This document shows, one piece after another, positions 54,292 through 64,000 of a DNA stretch of 64,000 nucleotides. The stretch spans positions 5,215,953 through 5,279,952 of the forward strand of contig PJRA01000263.1 of assembly GCA_016987375.1 (NCBI GenBank), in the 5' to 3' direction. The translations under genes and the position numbers were made by a program. Each line of letters starts with the position of its first letter. Positions within the stretch are counted from its first letter, which is position 1. A model generated the notes under the pieces. That model saw only the letters and a program-made list of their open reading frames with translations, made no database searches and was not told where the DNA came from. The stretch comes from Brachionus koreanus (lineage: Eukaryota > Rotifera > Eurotatoria > Ploima > Brachionidae).

Positions 54292-54587
54292 TTATTATTA
54301 AATTTAATTAAAAAAAAAAGAACAATTTAAATTTTGCTTGATTCTTCCAGCCCAAATTTTAAAGATTCACAATGCACAGATTTGCAATTTTTTAAAAAAT
54401 TAGATGTGTTCAATTTTTTTTTAGAGAAATTAATTTCTATAAATTAAAAAGCTACCTTGGATTTTGATTTTTAAAAATTCTTAAATTCTTAAATTTTTGC
54501 CAATTTTATTAACTTCATAAAAAAAATCAAATATTTTTTAGTAAATAGAATTAATAACAAATTAAGTTAGATTAATTTTGAATTTTA

Positions 54588-57318
54588 TTAAACAATTTCA
54601 AATTGTTGACTAAATTGTTTTAATTTTTCAATATTTTTCGAAAATTCATCTTGAAAAAAATGTCTTTTTTCTTTATTAATTGAATTATTTCTAATGATTT
54701 TTTCCATTTGTTTTTTAATCAAATATTTGTGACAAAAAGGCTTAATAAATGTATCTTTTTGGTCGAATTCGGGAGCTCGATTACAAGATTTGGCGAAAAC
54801 AAATTGCTTATAGCGTTTTGTAAATATCGGATCGAGTTTCTTATTTTCTTCAATTTTTGCCATTGGTATTTTAACCAAGCTATCTCTGGTTTCACATAAC
54901 TCCAAATATATTTTATATTTTTCATCGTCTTTAAACTCAAACTTTTCATCTTGTTCTCTTTCGTCGAGTATTTTTTTCGGGATTCTAATTCTCGAATATT
55001 TATTCCATTCGACTAGATCTTTCTCTTTGAAAGTAACATATGAGCTTGATATACCAGTTTGTTTAGACTTTTTTTCTTTAAAAATTTTGCCTTTGAATTC
55101 TTCATTCAATTTATGAGTGTAGACAACTTTGTTGGATGAGTCAATAAATTTTTTAACACTTTCTTTAAAAACAGCATCATCAATCTTTTTCAGTTTGAAT
55201 TTTGACATGTATTTAGATTCCGAATATTCAAGCATACTCTTGCTTCTTGGAGCCGTTTTACCTTGATATAAATTTTCTACAGAGATTTAAACTATCCAGG
55301 AAATATTTATTTAATTTACCTCTAGATGTGCGACATTCCATGGCACTTTGAACTCCAGCAGGAGAACGTATGTATTTTGAGACTTCTCTTGGTTTTTCTG
55401 CATCTAGAAAAATAAATCTCAAAATTTACTAAATTAATATTTTAGCTCTTTGATTTATAATGTTAAGTCATAAAATTTTCTATTTTTCAAACGATTTTCA
55501 TGCAAAAAGCATCCCACTTAATCAAAGAATACCTACATATAATAAATACAGTCAACATTTTTAACATTTGTCAACGTTTTTGCTGTTATTATTTAGCTTT
55601 TGAAACTTTTCTTATATTGTTAATAATATAGTCAGTCAACATTTTTCTATACATCCTTACGCACCGGCACTAGAAAATTCTTTATAAATAGAACCGTTTT
55701 TGCTGTTATTATTTAGCTTTTGAAACTTTTCTTTTATTTTTAATAAAATAGTCTGACTCGTGGTCAAGCCATATAATAAAGTCAAGCATCTTATTAGAAA
55801 TATAAATAATTTTTTGTTGAATATTTACAGAAAGAAACAAAAATCATGTGGAAATTCAACAACTTTAAAGACGCTACAAAGTATCTGTAAAAATTTGTTA
55901 ACTGGGATTTAATTCTAAAGCTTTAATTAATTTTAGAGTCAGCTCAACCAGTCGTCAAAATAGAACGCTTTGATAAAAAGGTAATGATGTGTGTTTAGAT
56001 TTAAATGCAGAATTTTATTTTGAGTAATCAAAATAGAAAATTTCTTCAAACAACTGGAACAGCAATGGCAAAAATAGAAGAACTGGAAGGGATTGAACTT
56101 TTTCCTCATTTTGAATAAAGCTCAATATTTTAGAGTTTTGTATTTTGGATTTCTCTTCTTCAATTTTTCTTCTAAAAAATTTTTGAGCCTTTCTTTTATT
56201 TCGAATAAATAAAATCTAAAAAATTTCATGAAAAAGTTCTTAAAAGTTACAAAAAATCATTCTAATGAGAATTTAATTTTGATGATCTAACATTTAGAAG
56301 TTTTAGAAGAAAATAAAATAATGATAATTTTTAAGTATTTTTCTCAATTAGATAATGTAACAATGGACCACTGGATTATTTGTATCATGAAGGAAACAGA
56401 CTTATCTCATCTTTATTAATTTATTTATTTAATTTAAAGCCCCATGAGCAGAATAATATTTCTATAAAATATTAGGAAAAATACAATACAATTAATATAA
56501 TTTAAAAAAAATTGAGAAATTAAAGTTTAAGAAGAAGACAACTAACTTAACTTATTCAGCACAAAATAAAAATATACCATTCAAAATTTTTTTTTCTAAT
56601 AAATAATTAACTGATTCATCACTTAGTTATTATCTATTTAAAAAATTTATTGCAAATAAAAAAATTAATTTACTGGACATTCAATGTTTAAACTCAACAA
56701 AAACTTTTTTTTAATTTTAATTTATAGCAAACTGAGAAAAAAATTTATTTAATAGGATCTATCTATCTTTAAATTCAAATATTTTGATCCAAAACTTCTG
56801 GCAAAAAATAAGCTGTAATAAGAAATTATTTGATTTTGAAAACTTTCTATTTAAGTCTGAAATTTAAACTGAAATAATTTACCTTTTTTCCAATCTAAAT
56901 CAATGTAAGCTTTTCAATTTATTTAAATTTACAAAAAAAAAACTATAAATATAAAATTCGATTGAATGTATAAAATGCTTGAGGTCAAAATTTTTTAAAA
57001 TTAGAATTGGAATTTTTAAAAAAAGTTTGCCTTTCGGAATTTTTCCCTGAAAAAATTTGATTAGAAAAGCGTACCTTTTTGAACCTTGTCAATTTCATTT
57101 GTATTGAATGCAATTCCAGTAGACTTTGTAATATTCTTTCGTGAATTTTCGACATTTTCAATGATCTGGCTGATTTGTCTTGTTTTTTGCCTGCATTGTT
57201 TGTTCAAAATTATCTTCTCATTCAGTAAATATTTTTCAAGGATCAAATTACGTTTGACACATGTAGCCTCACTAGGTGTTAAGAAAATTTTTGATTTCAA
57301 ATAATCAATGTCATCCAT
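54588..57318 (-). CDS. Unrecognised lysine-rich protein, paralogue B (3 exons)
   Basis: Exons 57318-57075, 55403-55320 and 55276-54588 join with consistent phases (all phase 1) to give 338 residues. I do not recognise the family. Exon 1 is a probable helical segment ending in SRKNITKSTGIAF. Exon 2 carries SPAGVQSAMECRTSR. Exon 3 is lysine-rich and contains DPIFTKRYKQF, then AKSCNRAPEFD (about 258-278). No signal peptide or membrane segment. The same three landmarks occur in the neighbouring gene upstream (58.6-61.5 kb), so the two are tandem duplicates. A polyadenylation hexamer AATAAA overlaps the stop codon (54589-54584). Introns of 1,671 and 43 nt. Expression and function cannot be judged from sequence. 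Confidence 0.75.
55576..55753. repeat. Direct repeat, 120-bp spacing
   Basis: A 58-bp sequence (starts GTTTTTGCTGTTATTATTTA) occurs at 55576-55633 and again at 55696-55753, with about 90% identity and exactly 120 bp spacing. CAGTCAACATTTTT also occurs twice just beside them, so this is probably a partial tandem duplication. It lies in intron 1 of paralogue B. Confidence 0.6.
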
Positions 57319-58603
57319 TTTGTTTCTATATCATTTAAAATACTAAAAGTTGAAAATCTTGGTAAGAAATTTAAATAATCATTTGATACATTGAAATCGT
57401 CTAAATTCTGAAGCCCCAAAGCTTTTTAAATATGTGTGCTAATTGATTTTGTAATAGAGTTTACTTAAAATAGGTTTTCTTCAAATTGAAAAGCTAATAA
57501 ATTTTTAGATGTAAAAAAATATTTGACTTAAGAAAACTTTTTGATTTATTTAAAAAATTAAAAGCTTTAATTAAATCTGATTTATTTGCTAATAAAAATT
57601 GTTCCGAATTGGTAATAGTGCCGAATGTTTTATACTTAAAGAAGGTTTACATAATATAAAATTATTGTTTACATTTTGTTAAAATTCTTGAAGTTAAAAT
57701 GCTTTCCGGGCTTTTCTAACAAATTAATTTTTCTTTAATTAGATTCTTTAGAATTCGATTCTAAGAAAAGTATTTGTTTTAAGAAATTTTTTTAAAGTTT
57801 AGTGAAAAAAATTAAATTATCTAATTTTTTAATTTATTTTAAAACAAGCTTTTTTTTTATTGATTTGAATAATTTTCTCTCTTTAAAAGCCAAAATTTAT
57901 TAGGTTAAAATGTCCAGCTTTTTTTATTTTCTCACAGAAAAATATCAACAATCTTAAAGGATTATTTAGTCAAAATGCATAATTAAAAACAAGTTAAACT
58001 ATTCAATATTGCTTCTTTTGTTGATTTTTAAAGATTAATTTGATAAAAATCTTCTCAAAATTATTCAGCTCTCAAAAAAATTGCCGATTAAAAACTTCTA
58101 AATATTAAGTTAATTGGTGCATCACAGTTTATATCCTGCATAAAATGCAAATTGCTCTCATTGATTTGGTTAAAATAACATCTTAATGGACACGAATTAA
58201 TAAATGAACTTTTAAAATTTTCATAAAGTTTATTCTCTTTCTTTTTCAGTTCAAACAAACTAATGGAGCTTTGCTATTTGTATCAATAGAATTTTCCACC
58301 AAATAATTTTAATATTTTTTTAAAAACTATTAGAGTAATTTTGTTTAAAGCTATATAATCCCCAATTTCTTTTTTTTTAATTTTTTTTAATTTAATCAAA
58401 CAAAATAAATAAATTTTAATATTAATTTCAAATCAAACAAGCAAAAATTCTTCATATACTTTTCTATGTAAATTCAAAATCGATAAAAAAGTTTATATTT
58501 GATTTCTCTTTTAAAACAAATATTTGATTTAGATAAACAAAAAATTATATTAACAATATATATTTTTCAAATAAAAGCGAAAAAAATTTAAGGAAGAAAG
58601 TGT

Positions 58604-61489
58604 TCAAAAAGTATGGGTGGAAAAATTTTTTATAAACTGTTTAACTTTATGGTCCAATTTTTCAATTTCAGCTTTGAGCAACTTAGGCTGGTCAGACTCT
58701 TCGTCTCGATTTTTGTCCATCATATCAGATCGATTTCTTCTCAACTTTGACTCGGGCACAATTTTTACATAATAATCATTATAGTCGAATTTAGGTGCTT
58801 TATTGCATATTTTGGCATTTATAAACTGCTTATGTCTTTTGGCAAAAATAGGGTCTTTCTGCTTTAAAATCTCTATTTCATTAGGACTTCGCTTTTTCAA
58901 CTTTTCAAGCTTAACTTGGCTTTTGGTTAATGGAGTTTCTTTAGTTTTACCAAAGCTAATGCTATTTCTTTGATTTTTGGGTTTCTGGACTATGTTCTCA
59001 GCAGTGCTCATCCCAAAAGCCGACTGAACTTTGCGTGAATCTACTCTGGATGGTCTCAAATTATAACTAGTGCCAAATCGTTCATAGTTAATGCTTGATG
59101 AAGAACTGGACGCTGAACTTTCATCACCAAATTTCACGTGTTTTGAATTGTAGTAACTGGATGTAGACGAGTCAACCGAGTCCCTGCGGTTCTGCTCGAT
59201 TAATTTTGATTTCAAGGCTTCCATTTTGGCTAAAAAAAAAATTTTAATCAAGCTTAAATAGTTTCGGTTGCGCTAATCCATCAAATAATTTCTAAATTTA
59301 TTTTAATCTTGAAAAAAAAAATAAACTTAAAATGAGTTTTGTTTAAATAATTTTTTGTTCGAGACGCTGATGGATTATTGAAAAAAAAAATAAAGCCGCA
59401 CAAATTTGAATTAAAAAATAAGCTGCTCCCTCCCTATTTAGCAAAATAAAAAACTTGTAAGATTTCAATTTCTAATTATTGTTTATTGCTGAACGGTTAA
59501 GTGACCAATTACCAAAATTATTTTTCTATCATATTCAATTTTTTTCTAAATAAAACTATTTTATTAAATTATTAAAGTTATTTGAAAAAGCTCTAAAATG
59601 ATTTAATCGGGTTGTGCCTGAAAGCTGTTGTATTTAAAAATCTATTTACTTTTTTTTTTAACTTCAAATACAATATTTATTTTTATTGTGTAAAAAATAT
59701 TAATATTTAAAAATTTCATCCAAAAATTTTGATTTAGTAAAGTAGTAAATTTTTTTATGATCGGCAGCAATCAATCATGAGAAAAAAATTATCAATGTGT
59801 TCATTTTTATCCAATATGAATTAAAAATCTTAAAATTAAAATAAACCTAAATAAAAATTTTGAATTATGTTTGCGTAAAAGGCTTCTCAATTTTTGAAAA
59901 ACCAACATCCGAAGCATTATAGAAGATATATTTTGAAAAATTTAGGCTTCGCTTAATACTGTTACCTAATACCCAAAAGCCTGATCTTTATTTTGCTTTT
60001 GAGGGCTGTCAGCTTTAATTTTTTTGAAAACTAAAAAAAGCTCTATTGCATAAAATTCATTTAATTAAAGTACGAAACATAAGCTTTAAGTTATTTGTAA
60101 AAATTTTCAAAATAAAATAATAGAATAGTTCTAAATGAGGTTAACTTAAGAATATTAGAAAAAATTGATTTTTTTTCCATCATAAATACCTTTTTATATA
60201 ATTAAAAATTGGCTTGAGCTTTAAATATCGGGCATTTTGAGCATATTTATAAATAATCTGCTTTTGCACAAAAAATCTATATTTAATATTCTCTCAACTA
60301 CTTTAAATAAATAGTAAATAGTTTATATAACTCTATTATTTACTTTTCTCTCTTTTTTTTGCATTTGATATTTGATTTTTTTAGATCTAAATCATTTAGA
60401 AAATAATTTTTTTTTGATAGATTAGAATTTTTACTTCCAACACAATTTATACCAAAGTTATTAAGAAAGAAAAATTTTTGAACTTGGTAGTTTTAATGAA
60501 TTAAGAATTTATTACTAAAAAATTATTTTAATGTAAATTTTTATATGCTGCTTTCAAAAAAAAATTTCAAGTACTCTTTTAAATTGAAATCAATTGATTT
60601 TAAATAACTAAATTCCAAATTAAAAATAATTTTTTTCAAAAAAAATTTCGAAATTGAATCAGTTCTTATTTTCTTAAAACTTCGAGGTTAAAAAAATTAA
60701 ATTTTTAACAATCCCAGTTTAAATTCAGACTTTTATGTTTTGTTTCAATATTTTAAGACTGAGCTTTGTATCAATAAAACAAATAATACACCTTAAAATA
60801 ACATAAAACATAAAATTCTTTTAAAAAATTGAATATTCAAAAATTTAATATTTAAAGAGATATTTTTCAACAATGTCAAAAACAAAGTTTGATGAATTTG
60901 ACTTTTACAATTTTTATTGTGCTCCATAATATTTACTGTAATAAGCTGCTTAAATTTCATATCTAATAATAATATTATTTTTTTTAACAGATAATGAATA
61001 TTTAGCTGAAAATTAACAAATAAAACCAATTATTTCATAAATTTGAGATATTTTAACTTTTTTTTGATTGATTCTAATGCTTTAGTCAAAAAATCAGATA
61101 TTTTTGATAAAAGTTAAATATGCCCTATTTTATCGAACCTTATCTAAAGCTACGATGATATGAAATAATGCTGATATATGTATTAAGCTAATATATAAGT
61201 GAAAATCACCTTTGTTTTTGAGCATCATTTCATGCTCAGTATGGTACTCTTTGGAACATTCAGCATATCCGCTAGTAATTGTTATATCCCTGGACATTCG
61301 AACAGCATCATTTCTTGTTGCAATTAAGTTAAGAAAATTAAATTTCGCCTCCATATTCATTGTTTTAAATCTAGACCTGAGTTTTTTTTCTTCAATGCGA
61401 TTTTTAACCATCGCACGGGCTTCATTTACCGAAACTGCATTGTGATTTGACAAGTCAGCTTCCATTTCAAAAAAAGCCTGCATATACAT
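58604..61489 (-). CDS. Unrecognised Ser/Lys-rich protein, paralogue A (2 exons)
   Basis: Exons 61489-61210 and 59229-58604 join in phase 1 across a 1,980-nt intron, giving 301 residues. If a cryptic acceptor (tatgcag) before the second candidate start is used, translation would begin at 61465 (MEADLS), which aligns better with paralogue B. Exon 1 is charged and helical, with MSRDITITSGYA. A Ser-rich region follows, then RKVQSAFGMSTAENIVQ (compare VQSA...ENLYQ in B), and DPIFAKRHKQF, AKICNKAPKFD (219-242). No membrane segment or signal peptide. The first intron sits at the same place and phase as in B. No function can be assigned. Confidence 0.75.
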
Positions 61490-61499
61490 TTTAGGGCTT

Positions 61500-64000
61500 T
61501 TATTTACAATTGTAATTTTTTTGGACAGAAATTCAGAAAAATATGCTTAAATGTTGCTTTAGACTTTATTAAAGAATATGGTAAAATACTAAACAAACAT
61601 TCTGAAATTAAAAATACATAGAGTAGACATTAGATATTTTGTTTAAATTTTCAAGTGGATTAAAAACTAATTACTTTTTGATTGTATAAAACTAAAATGA
61701 GAATAAAAATTCATAGACAGTTCAGGTAAGCATTTTGATTAAGGCTGATTAAAAAGTTCTTTAATTTTTTTATTTATTCTTTAAAAATTTTCAAATAAAA
61801 ATAAATAAAACAACAAAGTTTCTGCTAAAATGGAAGCGTTTATTCTTAATTGAAATGTTCAAAAAATTTTAACAAAATAATCTAACAAAATTTAATCCTA
61901 ATGTAGTAAACTAACTAATCTTTCAATTCATTAGATTTTTAAATACTTTCAATAATTGCAAAATAAAAAATAATTTTATTTGTAAAAGAATTAATTTCTA
62001 TGCTTTAAATATACTTGATAATATTGAACTTGATAATAAAAAACAAATTTTGATAATTCTATGCTAAAACTTTGAATGTGCAAAATTAAACATTTACCAC
62101 AATCAAAAATATGAGCTACTGTAATAACTTTTTCTAAATCGCTTAGACTAAATGTAAATGACTGATCTTTAAATACCAGAAAGCAGATAAAAAAAAGTCA
62201 CCACACACAGAGTGCCATGAGTTAGTCTTCGCAAAGTTCTTTTTTAAAATATAAATGTAAACAGGACAAATATGCTTTGATCAGTCTAAAAGCAAGGTGC
62301 CTCTTGAAATGATTGTTTAATTAGATCTCTAATGCATTCAGTCAGTCCAGAGAAAGTTTAATATATTTAAGTTTATTAATTTGGATCTAAATAATCAGTT
62401 TCGAATAACGGCCGTTCTAGGCCTAGGTTGAGTAAAGTTTGAGAAAAATAAAATTGATTAAAAAGATTAAGATTAGAGACGAGTCTATTCGAGTGTTTTT
62501 TTCTCTTTCGTTTTTTTTTAAGCATTTCTTCTAATATCATATTAGTAGTATACCATCGTTTTGCAAATAAAAGTTACCTCATTTGCTGGTTACACACCAC
62601 AGCCACAATGTGTAGGCCGAAAGTTGAGTGTCACATCCAACTTCTCGCTACACATTAATCTCCCTCTAAAATATTTAAAAAATAAGTTCAATTTAAGTAT
62701 AAATTAAGTTTAATATTTTTTGTTAAAAAGGTTTTTTTTTTTTACAAATATTAGCGGGAAGTTAATTAAAATTTATGATGGTTTATGAATCTTTATTTAT
62801 AAAGTAATTTAAAATAAAAATCACTTATTAAATAGGTTCAATTTGTCAGTTAAGTATATTTTTTTAAATAAAAAATGTTTTCTTTAAATTCCAATTTTTA
62901 TTCTTTCTGTACCAGTCTTTTGCCTTGTACTTCCTATCATGTTTCTTTTTGAAACCATTTTTTTAAAGCTCAAATTAAAATCGATTTCGGTCAGTTGAGA
63001 CTTAGAACTACAACTGCTTCAATAATTTTTTCAAATAATTTTAGCATGCGCATGTGTGCGTAATTTTCTATTTCCATTTAGCTTTATTTAACTCTAACTA
63101 CTTTATATTTTTGATATCAAAAAATTGATCAAATCTTACAAATGAGGAAAAGACGTTACTGGGCTTGTCTGAATAAATGTGAAAAAAATAAAAAAATTAG
63201 TGCCACATTAGCAAAAAAGTTATTTTAATTTTTATTGTCAATTAAATTAATTTGGTGTCGATTAATAAAAAATAGTTACTTTTTTATAATTTTTATTTTT
63301 AGTGGTTTTTTTAATAAAATTGGGTTATTATTTAATTCGTGAATGGGATGAATCATTCATTTGAATTTTACGGCAAAATAAAAATTTTGTCTTAAAAGCA
63401 GCAGTATAGGTAGAATGAATATCGAGGATTCCGAAAATAACATAACTTGTAAAGGACTTCATAAATGCTGTCAAAATTCATGTTTTTGTAAAAGGTCCGA
63501 AAAATTAACAAATTACCGATTTACTTAAATAGGTTAATACGCTAAATTAAATTTTCACAAGAAACCAAGATACTAAATAATTCAGTTAAGCATGATATTG
63601 AAAGCCCTCTGCCTAAGTTATCAATACAAAACAAAAGTTAAATTTAAATTAAAGTTTTATTTATTTTTATTCTAAGTCCATTCTGAGTTAACAATAACCT
63701 CATACATTAAAAAAACCAGAGATACGAATTTATTTGAGAGTAAGAAATACAAGTCCAGATTTTCTATCCTTCTCTAATTGTCCTCAATTTGGCTTGGATA
63801 GATTTAGAAAAGTTGGGATCATTTTTTCAATTTAATCAAAATCAATATCTTAAAATCAAAACTTTTCAACTATTGTATTATCTTATTTGAAACTATTTTG
63901 CACAGAACCAAGTATTAATGTTTATTTATTTTAAGCTTCATAAGCAAACACAAAAATTTTTGATTAATTAAAAAAAATACAAAATTTTTCGCGTAATAGT
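61500..64000. other. Terminal stretch without a supported gene
   Basis: Upstream side of paralogue A. AT-rich; one GC-richer patch with a hairpin at 62.6 kb and no coding frame with recognisable motifs. Confidence 0.5.
62607..62656. repeat. 50-nt hairpin
   Basis: AATGTGTAGGCCGAAAGTTG pairs with CAACTTCTCGCTACACATT around an 11-nt loop: a stem of about 19 bp with three or four mismatches, in a patch richer in GC than its surroundings. It could be a small-RNA precursor, a MITE remnant or chance. Confidence 0.45.

Noticed and set aside
53297..54301. 334-codon open frame across the second N run
   Set aside because: Same artefact; four real residues precede the gap.

Overview
The window looks like a gene-sparse, very AT-rich nuclear segment of an invertebrate animal genome. 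It holds spliced genes with GT-AG introns, many of them only about 50-70 nt, a complete talin gene (a cell-adhesion protein of animals and close relatives), a ZNF608/609 (Scribbler) relative, and decayed LINE and Tc1/mariner-type sequences. A small-genome protostome such as a rotifer would fit, but I cannot fix the species. There are two runs of N (12598-13197 and 53310-54291). No bacterial-type operon, CRISPR array, rRNA gene or convincing tRNA gene is visible.

Layout. 0.4-1.3 kb, + strand: a SRR1-domain protein. 2.4-5.5 kb: repeat-rich, with retroelement 3' tails, an insertion between 48-bp direct repeats, and a 330-bp TIR element carrying an unexpectedly GC-rich, codable core. 5.7-7.0 kb, + strand: cytoplasmic tryptophanyl-tRNA synthetase in two exons. 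7-12.6 kb: no supported gene. 13.3-14.2 kb, - strand: conserved N-terminal part of a ZNF608/ZNF609/Scribbler transcriptional regulator. 14.5-26 kb: 11.5 kb without a recognisable gene, upstream of that gene and downstream of talin. 26.06-47.19 kb, - strand: the whole talin gene. I resolved it as 13 coding exons whose lengths sum to 7,959 nt (2,652 residues plus stop) with every phase consistent. Its long introns hold a 1.69-kb Tc1/mariner-type element with about 495-bp inverted repeats, two MITEs, LINE pieces and an unidentified coding relic. 47.2-54.5 kb: no supported gene, but a mariner transposase relic, a second copy of a repeat also found in talin intron 2, and an inverted LINE fragment next to the second gap. 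54.6-61.5 kb, - strand: two tandem, diverged paralogues of a family I do not recognise. 61.5-64 kb: nothing clear except one hairpin.

Functional view. The host genes look like unrelated single genes and not a pathway: translation (WARS1), adhesion and cytoskeleton (talin), transcription regulation (Scribbler-like), a conserved SRR1 protein, and a small lysine-rich protein family. The most interesting unexplained items are the tandem paralogue pair, the GC-rich cargo inside the 5.1-kb TIR element, the long-TIR element inside talin, and a repeat pair sharing an open frame interrupted by the same stop.
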